Shown: one piece after another, positions 9,163 through 19,080 of the stretch
Position numbering within the stretch: position 1 is the stretch's first letter
Layout: each line of letters opens with the position of its first letter
From: Vibrio amylolyticus
GTDB lineage: Bacteria; Pseudomonadota; Gammaproteobacteria; Enterobacterales; Vibrionaceae
Direction: 5' to 3'
DNA length: 64,000 nucleotides
Assembly (NCBI RefSeq): GCF_023145695.1
Contig: NZ_JAJHVV010000005.1
Span: 248,001-312,000, forward strand
Position numbers and translations under genes: made by a program
Notes under the pieces: generated by a model
The model's input: only the letters and a program-made list of their open reading frames with translations
Told to the model about the DNA's origin: nothing
The model's database searches: none

Positions 9163-10563
9163 ATGAAGCTAAATCATGGTCGACAACTCAGTTTTAGGGT
9201 AGGCATAGGATTTACTCTAGCTATCATATTGATTATTGTCATGATTTACACAGCGCCAATTAATGCAGGAAGTGAGTCGGTATTGCGAGTCGCTAACTCG
9301 AAAGCGTGGAAACCATATTCTTTTATCAATAACAGTGGGGAGCCAGAAGGAATACTCATTGATTTCTGGAATGAGTATGCCGAACTCAATGATGTTGAGG
9401 TTGAATTTGTCCTCGTCGACTGGAATGACTCACTGGAAGCGATAAAGGATGGTAGAGCAGATGTACATGGCGGGCTATTATGGTCTGAGCCTCGTGAAGA
9501 GTTCTTAGATTTTGCGGAGCCACTGTTTGAGATTGAAACGCAGCTTTACTACCATCAAAAAGATGTCGGCAATGATATTTCTCCCCTACTCAATGGCGAA
9601 GTAGCAGACGCAATCGGCGCTGTAAAAGGCGGGTATGAAGAGTACTTCGCCCGTAAAGAGTTTCCTAAAGCCAATATTCTTGTCTACTCCACCACTAAAG
9701 AGCTTTTAATAGCCGCCAACTCAGGTAGGGTGACTGCCTTTGTTAGTGACTTGCTAACGTCCAATTTTTATCTCTATTCATCGAAAGAACCTTTGAGCTT
9801 CGTGCCAGTACAATATCTCTATTCAGGTGATTTATACCCAGCGGTTAAAAAGGGTAACGAGTCTCTAAGAAATCAAGTAATTAGTGGATTTACCAATCTT
9901 ACAGATGAAAACCGTAAGGGAATTCTCCAAAAGTGGATGTATATTGAAACCGTATATCCCACGCAAACTCTCTGGTTAGTTGTAGTCGTCGTTACAGCAA
10001 TGATTCTATTCTTTATTGCTATATTTCGACGCCATATGATCTCACGTACAAAGCATCTAGAGGACACGAATCAAAGGTTGATGAAGCTTTCTTTAACGGA
10101 CGTTCTCACTGGCATCAGTAACCGTCGTCACTTTACTGACTACATCGAGAGCTTGGAAAAAGATGGTCACACGATATCTGTCATGATCTTTGATATCGAT
10201 AATTTTAAAAACGTTAATGACACTTATGGACACACTATCGGAGACGAAGTCATACGCTTTGTCGCACAAGTAGTTAAAACAGAGCTAAATTCTACGATGC
10301 ATTTCTCACGCATTGGTGGCGAAGAGTTCGCGATAGTAGCACTCGATCTGGACTTTGAAGCAGCCAAAGATCTTGCCCAGAGAGTTTGTCGAAAAGTCCA
10401 TCAAGGGAATCGATCAGAAGGCTACCTAAACCAGCTTTCTATTAGTGTCGGCTGTGCATTTTATGAAGAGTGTTCGGGTAACATTGATATAGTGAAAGCC
10501 GATCATTTAATGTATAGAGCAAAGAAACAGGGTAAAAATCGGGTAGTGGTTGAAAAAGTCTAA
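9163..10563 (+). CDS. Diguanylate cyclase with periplasmic solute-binding (SBP_bac_3) sensor
   Basis: Domain order in 466 aa: a membrane segment at about 14-34, a periplasmic amino-acid-binding-protein-like sensor (about 40-265, with the WKPYSF and EGILIDFWNEY motifs), a second membrane segment (about 266-286), and a GGDEF domain (about 300-466) with the active motif GGEEF near residue 386. It should make c-di-GMP in response to a small periplasmic ligand. The allosteric RxxD inhibition site is absent: the residues at that spacing before GGEEF are NSTM. The C-terminal YRAKKQGKNRV signature is typical of active cyclases. It is a single gene. Confidence 0.9.
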   Translation: MKLNHGRQLSFRVGIGFTLAIILIIVMIYTAPINAGSESVLRVANSKAWKPYSFINNSGEPEGILIDFWNEYAELNDVEVEFVLVDWNDSLEAIKDGRADVHGGLLWSEPREEFLDFAEPLFEIETQLYYHQKDVGNDISPLLNGEVADAIGAVKGGYEEYFARKEFPKANILVYSTTKELLIAANSGRVTAFVSDLLTSNFYLYSSKEPLSFVPVQYLYSGDLYPAVKKGNESLRNQVISGFTNLTDENRKGILQKWMYIETVYPTQTLWLVVVVVTAMILFFIAIFRRHMISRTKHLEDTNQRLMKLSLTDVLTGISNRRHFTDYIESLEKDGHTISVMIFDIDNFKNVNDTYGHTIGDEVIRFVAQVVKTELNSTMHFSRIGGEEFAIVALDLDFEAAKDLAQRVCRKVHQGNRSEGYLNQLSISVGCAFYEECSGNIDIVKADHLMYRAKKQGKNRVVVEKV

Positions 10564-10701
10564 TATTTTCAATTTATTAGGGTTGTTACTATCATAATTT
10601 ACTCATTCCGATATGATCAAGTACTCACTGTTATCTTATCAATCTTCGTGGTTGTTATCGGCGTGGAGCTGTCTGCGATAAACGTTTGTAGTTTAACCAA
10701 A

Positions 10702-10744
10702 ACATCATGCTCTAATTGATTTAGAAAAGACTAGGGCATGATGT
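10702..10744 (-). terminator. Hairpin downstream of ppsR
   Basis: ACATCATGC (10702-10710) and GCATGATGT (10736-10744) form a perfect 9-bp stem with a 25-base loop just after the ppsR stop. On the minus strand it is followed by TTTTGG, so it may be a weak terminator. Confidence 0.45.
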
Positions 10745-10760
10745 GAGTAGTATGGATGAA

Positions 10761-11594
10761 CTAAACCAAACGTCTCTTCAACCCTGCTTTCTCTAAAATT
10801 CGTGTCGAGATCTCTTCAACCGACAAAGAAGAGGTGTTGATGTAGGGAATCGCTTCACGTCTAAATAACGCTTCAACCGATGCTAATTCTAAACGGCATT
10901 GCTCATCACTCGCATAGTCGCTTCCTGATAATCGGTTTTCCCTAATCTCAGTCAGCCTTTGTGCGTCTATGGTTAAACCGAAGAGTTTATGACGGTGGAT
11001 TTCAAACTCAGGTAATAATCGCATCGCCTTAATGTCATCATCGATGAAGGGGTAGTTAACAACCCTTAGCCCAAACTGCATCGCCATATATAAACTTGTC
11101 GGTGTTTTTCCGCTACGTGAGACGCCTAGCAGAACAATATCCGCTTTCTCAATGCCTTTTAGCGTAATGCCATCATCGTGGGCGAGGGTATATTCAATTG
11201 CAGCGATACGATCAAAGTAGGTGTCAGAATCACGCTTAACACTACGAGAGCGTTGAAGCTTTGGCTGTGGCTCCATTTGGAGGTCGTTTTGCATCTTTTT
11301 GACGAGATCTTCTAAAACGTCATAGCAGTGCGCCGAACTCTTCACTAGAACTTGGCGAATGTCTGGTAACACGATAGAAAAAAAGACCAGTGGTTTTTCC
11401 CCTGTTCGCGTAAAGCTATTTTCTATTTCACGTACAAGGTCTTCAACTTTGTCTAAGCTTTCTACAAAGGGAAAGGTTTTTTCGTTCGCTGAAAATGAGA
11501 ATTGACCAAGTAAAACGTGCCCAAGTGTTTCACAAGTGATGGCGGTTCCGTCAGAAACATAGAATACATCACGACTTTCGGTATTGATCTGCAT
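10761..11594 (-). CDS. ppsR: PEP synthase regulatory protein PpsR (bifunctional kinase/pyrophosphorylase)
   Basis: PpsR (DUF299) inactivates PEP synthase by ADP-dependent phosphorylation of a Thr and reactivates it by phosphate-dependent dephosphorylation. The 277-aa protein has the family start ([19 protein letters not shown]) and a P-loop, GVSRSGKT, at residues 157-164, followed by [19 protein letters not shown]. Length is normal. It is transcribed divergently from its target ppsA, the arrangement common in gamma-proteobacteria, with about 180 bases of shared regulatory DNA between them. Confidence 0.95.
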   Translation of the reverse strand: MQINTESRDVFYVSDGTAITCETLGHVLLGQFSFSANEKTFPFVESLDKVEDLVREIENSFTRTGEKPLVFFSIVLPDIRQVLVKSSAHCYDVLEDLVKKMQNDLQMEPQPKLQRSRSVKRDSDTYFDRIAAIEYTLAHDDGITLKGIEKADIVLLGVSRSGKTPTSLYMAMQFGLRVVNYPFIDDDIKAMRLLPEFEIHRHKLFGLTIDAQRLTEIRENRLSGSDYASDEQCRLELASVEALFRREAIPYINTSSLSVEEISTRILEKAGLKRRLV

Positions 11595-11771
11595 ATATTG
11601 TTTAAGCTATCAAATAATGTTGAGTATGATTCACACCATAATAACGATAACAAAACCTGGTATTCAGTTACGTGCCCCACAGCTTTAAAAATTAATCTAA
11701 ATTTTTTTTGCTTATGCGTAATCGTTTGCCTCCCCCTACATTAAAAAGCTGCAATGCATTCGGAGAAATTC

Positions 11772-14144
11772 ATGCATAAGAACACCCTCTGGTTTAATGG
11801 CCTGTCCATGAACGATGTCGACAAAGTCGGCGGTAAAAATGCCTCGTTAGGCGAAATGGTTTCTAACCTAGCTAACGCTGGTGTATCAGTACCCAACGGA
11901 TTTGCGACAACGTCCTTCGCGTTTAACCAATTTTTAGATTTTGAAGGCCTCGATGACCGGATACATCAACTTCTCGACGAACTTGATGTAGAAGATGTTG
12001 ACGCACTACGTAAAACCGGTGCTCAGATTCGTGAATGGGTATTAAAAGCTCCGTTCCCTGCGGATCTAGAACAGGCCATTCGTAATGATTATCAAGAACT
12101 GATAGACGGAAATGAAGAGTTATCTGTCGCTGTACGTTCATCTGCGACTGCAGAAGACTTACCTGATGCCTCTTTTGCAGGGCAACAAGAAACGTTTTTG
12201 AATGTGAAAGGCATTGATGCCGTTTTAGAAGCAACGAAACACGTTTACGCATCACTGTTTAACGACCGTGCTATCTCATACCGTGTTCACCAAGGCTTTG
12301 ATCACCGTGGAATCTCGCTTTCAGCAGGTATTCAACGCATGGTTCGTTCAGATAAAGCGTCATCTGGCGTGATGTTTACTCTTGATACTGAGTCTGGTTT
12401 TGACCAAGTTGTATTTATTACCTCATCATGGGGCTTAGGTGAGATGGTCGTTCAAGGTGCGGTTAACCCTGACGAATTCTACGTACATAAGCCACTGCTT
12501 GAAGCTGGTCAAACGCCAATCGTTAAAAAAACCTTCGGTTCTAAGCTTATAAAGATGATCTATTCTGACAACCAGGAGATTGGTAAGCAGGTTGATATCA
12601 TCGATACTTCATCAAAAGAGCGTGAACAATTTTCGCTTAACGATGAAGAGATTAAAGAATTAGCAAAACAAGCGATGATCATCGAAAAGCACTATGAACG
12701 TCCTATGGATATTGAGTGGGCTAAAGATGGTATCGACGGCAAACTTTACATTGTTCAAGCACGCCCTGAAACCGTGTGTTCTCAATCTGAGAAGAACGTT
12801 ATTGAGCGCTACGAGCTAAATAACAAAGCGGATGTACTTATTGAAGGTCGCGCTATCGGACAACGTATCGGCAGCGGTAAAGTTCGCTTGGTGGATTCAC
12901 TTGATCAAATGTCATTGGTTCAAGATGGTGATGTCCTAGTTACAGATATGACAGACCCTGATTGGGAACCTGTGATGAAAAAAGCTTCTGCGATTGTCAC
13001 TAACCGTGGTGGGCGTACCTGCCATGCCGCGATCATCGCTCGTGAGTTAGGCATTCCAGCGATTGTTGGTTGTGGTGAAGCAACGAGTGCACTTACTGAT
13101 GGTGACGTTGTCACTGTTTCTTGTTCAGAAGGTGAAACGGGTTACGTCTATCAAGGTGAGCTTAATTTCGAAATTAAACGTTCCGCAGTTGACGAGCTTC
13201 CACTTTTACCAACGAAAGTCATGATGAACGTGGGTAACCCAGATCGTGCCTTTGACTTTGCTCAACTGCCAAATGAAGGGGTTGGTCTCGCTCGTTTAGA
13301 ATTCATCATCAACAAAATGATTGGTATCCACCCTAAAGCATTATTGAATTTTGATGGCCAGAGTGAAGAGATTCAAAGTGAAATCAAACAGCGTATTCGT
13401 GGTTACAAAGATCCAATCGACTTTTACGTCAGCAAATTGACTGAAGGTATTGCAACGATTGCTGCGGCATTCTGGCCTAAGCGCGTAATTGTTCGTATGT
13501 CTGACTTTAAATCGAATGAATATAGCAACTTAGTTGGTGGCAAAAGCTTTGAGCCACACGAAGAAAATCCAATGCTTGGCTTCCGCGGTGCATCGCGTTA
13601 CATCTCACCAGTTTTTGAAGATTGTTTTGAGTTAGAAACACAAGCGATTAAGCGTGTTCGTAACGAAATGGGGTTAAAGAACGTAGAGATCATGATTCCA
13701 TTTGTTCGTACGCCAAGCGAAGCGGCATCCGTTATTGATCTATTAGCGAAGTTTGAGCTTAAACGTGGCGACCAAGGACTGAAAGTCATCATGATGTGTG
13801 AATTGCCTTCAAACGCCATTCTCGCGGAAGAGTTCTTAAAGTACTTTGATGGCTTCTCGATTGGCTCTAACGACATGACGCAGTTAACGCTGGGTCTTGA
13901 TCGTGATTCAGGTGATGTCGCCCATCTATTTGATGAGCGTAACCCTGCGGTAAAAGCGATGCTTAAAATGTCGATTGATGCAGCAACTAAAGCAGGTAAG
14001 TACGTAGGTATTTGTGGGCAAGGGCCTTCTGACCACGACGATCTCGCTAAGTGGTTAATGGAGCAAGGGATCAGTTCAGTATCGTTAAACCCAGATACTG
14101 TTATTGATACCTGGCTTAAACTTGGCAACGTGAACGCTAAGTAA
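11772..14144 (+). CDS. ppsA: Phosphoenolpyruvate synthase PpsA
   Basis: PpsA makes phosphoenolpyruvate from pyruvate and ATP (giving AMP and phosphate), the entry to gluconeogenesis. The N-terminal ATP-binding domain begins [19 protein letters not shown] and contains [19 protein letters not shown]. The swivelling domain carries the phospho-His in [13 protein letters not shown] (His418 with this start). The C-terminal TIM barrel holds the MCELPSN and [12 protein letters not shown] motifs. ATG 11772 is chosen over ATG 11754 because GGAG lies six bases upstream, giving 790 aa, the usual size. The neighbouring ppsR product is its regulator. Confidence 0.97.
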   Translation: MHKNTLWFNGLSMNDVDKVGGKNASLGEMVSNLANAGVSVPNGFATTSFAFNQFLDFEGLDDRIHQLLDELDVEDVDALRKTGAQIREWVLKAPFPADLEQAIRNDYQELIDGNEELSVAVRSSATAEDLPDASFAGQQETFLNVKGIDAVLEATKHVYASLFNDRAISYRVHQGFDHRGISLSAGIQRMVRSDKASSGVMFTLDTESGFDQVVFITSSWGLGEMVVQGAVNPDEFYVHKPLLEAGQTPIVKKTFGSKLIKMIYSDNQEIGKQVDIIDTSSKEREQFSLNDEEIKELAKQAMIIEKHYERPMDIEWAKDGIDGKLYIVQARPETVCSQSEKNVIERYELNNKADVLIEGRAIGQRIGSGKVRLVDSLDQMSLVQDGDVLVTDMTDPDWEPVMKKASAIVTNRGGRTCHAAIIARELGIPAIVGCGEATSALTDGDVVTVSCSEGETGYVYQGELNFEIKRSAVDELPLLPTKVMMNVGNPDRAFDFAQLPNEGVGLARLEFIINKMIGIHPKALLNFDGQSEEIQSEIKQRIRGYKDPIDFYVSKLTEGIATIAAAFWPKRVIVRMSDFKSNEYSNLVGGKSFEPHEENPMLGFRGASRYISPVFEDCFELETQAIKRVRNEMGLKNVEIMIPFVRTPSEAASVIDLLAKFELKRGDQGLKVIMMCELPSNAILAEEFLKYFDGFSIGSNDMTQLTLGLDRDSGDVAHLFDERNPAVKAMLKMSIDAATKAGKYVGICGQGPSDHDDLAKWLMEQGISSVSLNPDTVIDTWLKLGNVNAK

Positions 14145-14161
14145 AATATTCCAAGCATTAC

Positions 14162-14203
14162 TCTTCACGCACTACTGTTTATTTAAACAGTAGTGCGTGA
14201 AGA
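14162..14203 (+). repeat. Perfect 20-bp inverted repeat downstream of ppsA
   Basis: The sequence reads as a perfect palindrome of 20-bp arms with a two-base centre (CTTCACGCACTACTGTTTA and its complement). It sits between the ppsA stop and the canonical terminator at 14211, and would make an unusually stable 3' hairpin in the ppsA transcript. Confidence 0.7.
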
Positions 14204-14210
14204 ACAAATA

Positions 14211-14236
14211 AAAGCGCCTTTGTGGCGCTTTTTTTG
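14211..14236 (+). terminator. Rho-independent terminator of ppsA
   Basis: The stem AGCGCC/GGCGCT with loop TTTGT is followed by a run of seven T. Confidence 0.85.
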
Positions 14237-14284
14237 TTTAGGGGTTTCAGAGAAATCTTAAATATCAGCCATTTATGTGTTGTT

Positions 14285-14986
14285 TCAACTTATTGTTGGT
14301 GGCAGTTGAACCTCTATACTACTGTATGCATCGACAATAGGCTGTGTTTCCTCATTATCGCCTTTTGAAATCCTCTTATAGTGAGAAAGAGTTTTAGTGA
14401 GGTATCTTCTTGCAATCTCATACTGTGATTTAGAAGGGGGTTTCCAAATATCGATACCAACAGGCGAAACAAGCGGAAAACTGTTATTCCGCGTTGAGCC
14501 AGATACCAGCTGAATTTCATAAAAACGTTTATTTTCTTCAATAAGCGCCTCTTTCATTGTTCTAAATCCGATAGAGCGGAGCTGGTTTCGAACACGATAG
14601 TGATGATGTACTGGGCAAAGTAGAAAGTCGATCGACTCCTTTGGATGTTTATTAGAAATCGCTTTAACGAACTCAATGGTAAGATCGCCACCAACTCCTG
14701 CAATAATAATGAGGTGCCTACCTGTATGCTGTTCTAGAGGTAACTCAGCAACGTCAACACAGTGTGTAGACCAAGGAGTAGAGGAGTGGGCATAGTATTT
14801 ATTCAAATTGGATTCTACATGTTCCATAAGCCCAGGGACGATATCAACAAAGTGAATATGCTCACCAGCGTGTCGAGAAAGTAATTGAGCACCTAATAGG
14901 CCATGGTCACAGCAACAATCCCATATATGATCGTATCCGTGCTCGACCATTTCATCCACTTGTTTTAGACGTTTACTTATCTTCAC
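14285..14986 (-). CDS. TrmK-like tRNA (adenine-N1) methyltransferase family protein
   Basis: This 233-aa SAM-dependent methyltransferase belongs to the TrmK/YqfN (DUF633) family, whose Bacillus member methylates A22 N1 in tRNA. It begins with KRLKQVDEMVEHGYDHIWD, followed by the SAM motif CCDHGLLGAQLL (about residues 24-35), FVDIVPGL at the end of strand beta-2, and IIAGVGGDLTIEF. A C-terminal helical region follows LCPVHHHYRVRNQLRSIGF. Whether it acts on tRNA in Vibrio is not established by the sequence. It is convergent with ppsA and sits alone. Confidence 0.78.
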   Translation of the reverse strand: MKISKRLKQVDEMVEHGYDHIWDCCCDHGLLGAQLLSRHAGEHIHFVDIVPGLMEHVESNLNKYYAHSSTPWSTHCVDVAELPLEQHTGRHLIIIAGVGGDLTIEFVKAISNKHPKESIDFLLCPVHHHYRVRNQLRSIGFRTMKEALIEENKRFYEIQLVSGSTRNNSFPLVSPVGIDIWKPPSKSQYEIARRYLTKTLSHYKRISKGDNEETQPIVDAYSSIEVQLPPTIS

Positions 14987-15424
14987 ACCAATTACCCAAA
15001 ATAAAAATCGACACTATTGTAATGACTTTTAAAGGACAACTAAAGAACGCGTTAAGCAGCCGACAAATTGAATGGTGTAAATTATCGTTAAGTACCACAA
15101 CGACAACGTGCTTAGGGAAAGATATTCTAATACAAAATATGAAAACACCTCCGTTTACGAGATGATAAATGGTAGATAAGGTGTAATTTATTTGTTAACC
15201 AAGTCACTCAATCAAAACCATTAATATATACTTATGTGGTCGAAATAGGGGTATTGAGAATTTATATGCACTAATGATGACTAAAGAAAACGAGCTTGTG
15301 TTAAATTGTTGTTTCATTAGAATAACTAATCCTATAATCTAGTTTTTGTCATTATTTAATCACTAAAAAAAACACTATATTAGCCCCAACGAAACAAAAT
15401 TATTCGAATTATAGAGAGGCCAAT
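14987..15424. other. AT-rich intergenic region without recognised features
   Basis: These 438 bases hold no open frame or strong hairpin that I can support. They must contain promoters for the divergent methyltransferase gene and the 63-aa gene. The right end is AT-rich, but no convincing -35/-10 pair with normal spacing was found. Confidence 0.4.
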
Positions 15425-15616
15425 ATGTCACAAGTTATGCCACTAGACACAATCGCTGTTCCACACTCTATGGATAAGAAAACCTACTCGGTTAGTTTCA
15501 AAGGATTGATTGCACATTTATTAGATATTCTGTTTGTAGATAACAGCCAACCAAGTACTTATTATGCGTCTGACATGTCAGATCATATGCAAAAAGACTT
15601 AGGCTTGATGCGATAG
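15425..15616 (+). CDS. Small conserved-looking protein (63 aa) with a DUF1127-like tail
   Basis: I do not recognise this gene with certainty. It has a good AGAGAGG ribosome-binding site, its own intergenic region, and a strong terminator just after the stop, which together indicate a real single-gene unit. The protein has a central hydrophobic stretch (SFKGLIAHLLDILFV) and ends MSDHMQKDLGLMR. That end resembles the C-terminal (D/K)(I/L)GLxR signature of DUF1127 small proteins, though the Arg-rich N-terminal part of that family is missing. Length below 70 aa fits such small regulators. Confidence 0.7.
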   Translation: MSQVMPLDTIAVPHSMDKKTYSVSFKGLIAHLLDILFVDNSQPSTYYASDMSDHMQKDLGLMR

Positions 15617-15648
15617 CTCCAATATCTAAAGTGTCTTATGAATACCAA

Positions 15649-15676
15649 AATGCAGCCTAATGGCTGCATTTTTTGT
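15649..15676 (+). terminator. Terminator of the 63-aa gene
   Basis: The stem AATGCAGCC/GGCTGCATT with loop TAAT is followed by TTTTGTTTTT. Confidence 0.85.
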
Positions 15677-15725
15677 TTTTGTCGGCAATGTCTTAGTCGT
15701 TCTGTATATCGATGGTAATCAGGCA

Positions 15726-15752
15726 CAAAAAAAGCGCCTCTTGGACGCTTTC
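15726..15752 (-). terminator. Terminator of the PhnA-like gene
   Basis: On the minus strand a GC-rich stem (AAGCG-CC with GG-CGCTT, one bulge) is followed by a run of seven T. Confidence 0.75.
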
Positions 15753-15772
15753 TATTCATCATTTTATTATGA

Positions 15773-16330
15773 TTACTTCTTACGACAAAACTCAGCAATG
15801 ACATACATTGATTGACCGCCGTTAGTTTTACCAGAAACAAGCTTAGGATCGTCACCAACACTAATTCCGCGAATAACTGTGCCTTGTTTAATAACTTGAT
15901 TCGTCCCTTTTACTGGTAAATCCTTAATAACTGTTACGTCGTCACCTTTTTTGAGCTCTACGCCATTCACATCAAAAGGTTTGTCGTCTGCAGACATGCC
16001 GATTTGTGCCCATACCGATGTTTCTTCTTCTAGATACATCATGTCGAGTAGGTCTTGTGCCCACGTTTCAGAGTTCAGGCGCGTAAGCTGACGCCAAGCC
16101 GTCACTTGTACTGGTGGCTCTTGGCTCCACATGCTGTCATTTAGACAACGCCAGTGGTTGATATCTTTTGGGTCTTCAATTTCGGCTAAACACTTATCAC
16201 AAACCATGATGCCGTGATCTACTGTTACGTGGCTGTGTGGCGGTACAGCGTAGGCTGTTAACGGTGAATCGCTTGCACACAGTTCACACTTTGATTGACA
16301 GCGTTCTAGCATAGTTGCTTCAGAAGACAT
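15773..16330 (-). CDS. PhnA/YjdM-family zinc-ribbon protein
   Basis: This 185-aa protein has an N-terminal zinc ribbon with two Cys pairs (CQSKCELCASDS near residues 10-20 and CDKCLAEIE near 41) and a C-terminal SH3-like PhnA domain containing DVNGVELKKGDDVTVIKDL and KQGTVIRGISVGDDPKLV. The family is named for alkylphosphonate utilisation (E. coli YjdM/PhnA) but its biochemical role is unclear, and no phn cluster is present here. It has its own terminator on the minus strand and is likely a single-gene unit. Length is somewhat longer than the roughly 110-aa E. coli protein because of the extended N-terminal half. Confidence 0.85.
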   Translation of the reverse strand: MSSEATMLERCQSKCELCASDSPLTAYAVPPHSHVTVDHGIMVCDKCLAEIEDPKDINHWRCLNDSMWSQEPPVQVTAWRQLTRLNSETWAQDLLDMMYLEEETSVWAQIGMSADDKPFDVNGVELKKGDDVTVIKDLPVKGTNQVIKQGTVIRGISVGDDPKLVSGKTNGGQSMYVIAEFCRKK

Positions 16331-16550
16331 AATAGGCTCACATTTAGTAATTTAAATAACGCGCACATTATCCACTTTATCCATAAAAAATAAAGGGGAT
16401 TCGTACAACTAGCCCAATAATGACATGGGGTTAGCGACGATATTGGCTTAGAGTAAATATAGGTTACCGCGTCACCTGTGTTTACTCTTTACCAACGACA
16501 TATCGCACGTCATAATCGTGCGGTTACTTAACATTATAATAGGGAATGCA

Positions 16551-17633
16551 TTGGAACTCTTATCAATTGAATGTGCGGGTAAGTCGTTACGCCTCGAAGG
16601 CTCTATGGCGGGATGGCAGCAGTTATACTGGGATAACACACTAGTTTCTCAGATCGATGCCTCTAGTACTTCAGATAATCAAATGACGCATCAATTTACG
16701 TTGATGCATGGTGAGATAAATCTTAATTGTAAGTTGATCGTCGATTTAGTATGGCAGCCATTCTCTCTTGACTACACGCTATCAATAAATGAACAACCAT
16801 TGGATCAGGGAAGTAGAAACCAAAAAGACATAGAACAACAAGTTCCGTTTACACCACCAAAAGCGGAAAGACGCTTTAGTCTTATTGGGCTTGTTTCTTT
16901 AGGTATGAAAGCACTAAAAAGTGCGAAACTAATAAAAGTCGTGCTGGCGTCAGCGAGTCTTGCGGCTTATTCCTGGTTGTTCTCTTTTCAATTTGCTCTC
17001 GCACTGATCGCTTGCCTTGTTTTTCATGAATATGGCCACGTGAGAGCAATGAAGTACTTCAACATGAAAACAAAGGGTATTTATCTCGTCCCATTCTTAG
17101 GTGGGTTAGCGCTAAGTGATGAGAAAATAAATACACGTTGGCAAGATGTTGTTATATCAATAATGGGCCCATTTTTTGGCCTGATTCTCTCTATTATCTT
17201 ACTCATTGCTTACACAATAACCGGCAACATGTTTTTTGCAGGCTTAGCGGTATTTAATGCATTTTTAAATCTATTCAATCTACTGCCTATTTTACCGCTT
17301 GATGGCGGGCATGTTTTGAAGAGTATTAGTTTCTCGATGAATAGCGTTGCAGGAATTGTGTTGTGTGCAGCGGGTGCAATTGGTGGTGTGATACTTAGTT
17401 ATTCGTTAGGTCTCACACTGTTTGGGTTTCTATTAATCATGGGAACCGTTGAAATCGTTCTTGAATGGAAACAGCGTCATAATAGCCATCTATTACCGCT
17501 TGATCGTTATGGTCAGGTTGTTTCGGCAGTGTGGTATATCGGATTAGTAAGTTCACTGATTGGAATCATATGGTACTTTGCTTCAACTGGCGATGCGCTA
17601 CTTCAACTGCCTTTACAGATTCTAGGCACGTAG
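16551..17633 (+). CDS. M50 (site-2 protease) family membrane metalloprotease
   Basis: An intramembrane zinc protease. The N-terminal 100 or so residues are soluble and beta-rich. Then come about six membrane segments, with the zinc motif HEYGH (near residue 158, FHEYGHVRAMKYF) and the second signature NLLPILPLDGGH near residue 250. A TTG start at 16551 is preferred over the in-frame GTG at 16518: AGGGA lies five bases before the TTG, whereas the GTG has no ribosome-binding site. No anti-sigma or substrate gene is adjacent, so its target is unknown. A shared terminator separates it from the convergent M48 gene. Confidence 0.85.
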   Translation: MELLSIECAGKSLRLEGSMAGWQQLYWDNTLVSQIDASSTSDNQMTHQFTLMHGEINLNCKLIVDLVWQPFSLDYTLSINEQPLDQGSRNQKDIEQQVPFTPPKAERRFSLIGLVSLGMKALKSAKLIKVVLASASLAAYSWLFSFQFALALIACLVFHEYGHVRAMKYFNMKTKGIYLVPFLGGLALSDEKINTRWQDVVISIMGPFFGLILSIILLIAYTITGNMFFAGLAVFNAFLNLFNLLPILPLDGGHVLKSISFSMNSVAGIVLCAAGAIGGVILSYSLGLTLFGFLLIMGTVEIVLEWKQRHNSHLLPLDRYGQVVSAVWYIGLVSSLIGIIWYFASTGDALLQLPLQILGT

Positions 17634-17684
17634 AACTTAGGTGTATAAAACGTAAGTATGTAAAACAATAGTTTCTCAAAAACT

Positions 17685-17717
17685 AAAATGGCGGTGATTG
17701 ATTTCGCCGCCATTTTT
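17685..17717. terminator. Bidirectional terminator between convergent M50 and M48 genes
   Basis: The stem AAAATGGCGG/CCGCCATTTT has a 12-base loop, with T-runs on both strands. Confidence 0.8.
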
Positions 17718-17745
17718 GACTTATATGGTTACTCAAATTTGAGTG

Positions 17746-18537
17746 TTAACTTTTACAGCTAGGCACTTTTGTATTTTGATTTGGTAGCGTTGATATTTTT
17801 GCTTTCAAATCATTGATACGAGTATCGTGCGATGGGTGTGTAGAGAGAAGCTCTGGTGGTTGAGCGCCACCTGAGGCTTTGGCCATATTCTTCCAAAGTT
17901 CGACACTCTGATTTGGATCAAACCCTGCTTGGGCCATGAAGTCTAAACCGACAATATCGGCCTCTGACTCCTGAGTACGACCATAAGGTAAAATTACGCC
18001 ATACTGAACTCCGATACCAAGAGCCGCCATCGTCATTGATTTATATTCAGCATATTCTGAGGAGCCTAACGCGATACTCGTCACCTGCAAGCCAGCATTT
18101 GCCAGTTGGGATTGAGACAGCCGTTCGTTACTATGATCAGCCAATACATGGGCAATTTCGTGGCCGATGACCGTGGCTAGTTGATCTTGATTGGTTGCCA
18201 CTTTTAATAGGCCAGTATAAACACCAATTTTTCCGCCGGGTAGGGCAAAGGCATTCACTTGGTCGCTGTCGAATACGACGACTTCCCATTCGTCAAAACT
18301 CGGTTGCTTTGGAACATGAGCCAATACGGCATCAGCAACACACTGAACGTAGGCATTCGTTTTCTTATCGGTGCTGATCGGCTGGTCTTTTTTCATCTGT
18401 TCAAATGATTGACCACCAAGAGAACTCATCTCTTCGTCGGAAAATAGTGTTAATTGGTTTCGTCCTGTAGGCGAAGAACTACAAGCTGTTAATGCGATAA
18501 CAGAACAAAGAACAGGTAATTTAAACGATGTTTGCAT
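17746..18537 (-). CDS. M48-family metalloprotease, lipoprotein
   Basis: The signal sequence ends in lipobox LTAC (Cys19), so the 263-aa protein should be a membrane-anchored lipoprotein facing the periplasm. The zinc-binding motif HEIAH is at residues 126-130, the third ligand is probably in ESEADIVGLDFM, and NAFALPGGKIGVYTGLL precedes it; all are typical of the M48 LoiP/BepA-like group. There are no C-terminal TPR repeats, so it is closer to LoiP than to BepA. Probable role: degradation of misfolded envelope proteins. It is a single gene convergent with the M50 protease. Confidence 0.88.
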   Translation of the reverse strand: MQTSFKLPVLCSVIALTACSSSPTGRNQLTLFSDEEMSSLGGQSFEQMKKDQPISTDKKTNAYVQCVADAVLAHVPKQPSFDEWEVVVFDSDQVNAFALPGGKIGVYTGLLKVATNQDQLATVIGHEIAHVLADHSNERLSQSQLANAGLQVTSIALGSSEYAEYKSMTMAALGIGVQYGVILPYGRTQESEADIVGLDFMAQAGFDPNQSVELWKNMAKASGGAQPPELLSTHPSHDTRINDLKAKISTLPNQNTKVPSCKS

Positions 18538-18636
18538 TTACAATCTCCATATTGAAAGGCAAATTAGTCATACCGTGATGAATTATTAGATTCACAACAA
18601 TTGGAATAACTATAACCCAATCCATAAGAGTGCTAA

Positions 18637-19080
18637 ATGACTATCTGGAAAAAAACACTAGATATTGAACAGCTTAATCGTAGTTCAAAGAATACCCTTA
18701 TCGAGCACTTGCAGATTCAATATACTACGTTTGATGACAACAGTATTTCTGCAACCATGCCAGTCAGCCCAATTACCCACCAGCCACTCGGCATGCTTCA
18801 TGGCGGGGCCTCTGTCGTATTAGCAGAAACACTCGGTTCAGTCGCTGCTAATATGTGTGTCGATGACAATTTCTTTTGCGTTGGGCTAGATATCAATGCT
18901 AACCATATAAGAGCAATGCGAAGTGGTTATGTGACTGGAACCGCTACTCCTATTCATTTGGGGGTATCTACCCAAGTATGGCAAATTAATATTGTCGATG
19001 AGCGAGAACGATTAGTTTGTTCTAGCCGTCTGACTATCGCAGTCAAAAAGCATAAATCAGATAAAAGAGTGACGAAATGA
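18637..19080 (+). CDS. Hotdog-fold acyl-CoA thioesterase (MenI/YdiI-like)
   Basis: This 147-aa single hotdog-domain protein has the family signatures HQPLGMLHGGASVVLAETL (residues about 48-66), GLDINANHIRAMRSGYV and GTATPIHLGVSTQVWQ. These match the YdiI/MenI group, which hydrolyses 1,4-dihydroxy-2-naphthoyl-CoA in menaquinone synthesis and other acyl-CoAs. The Glu of LAETLGS is the expected catalytic carboxylate. Its stop overlaps the start of the next small gene (ATGA), so the two are cotranscribed. True substrate is not decidable from sequence. Confidence 0.88.
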   Translation: MTIWKKTLDIEQLNRSSKNTLIEHLQIQYTTFDDNSISATMPVSPITHQPLGMLHGGASVVLAETLGSVAANMCVDDNFFCVGLDINANHIRAMRSGYVTGTATPIHLGVSTQVWQINIVDERERLVCSSRLTIAVKKHKSDKRVTK

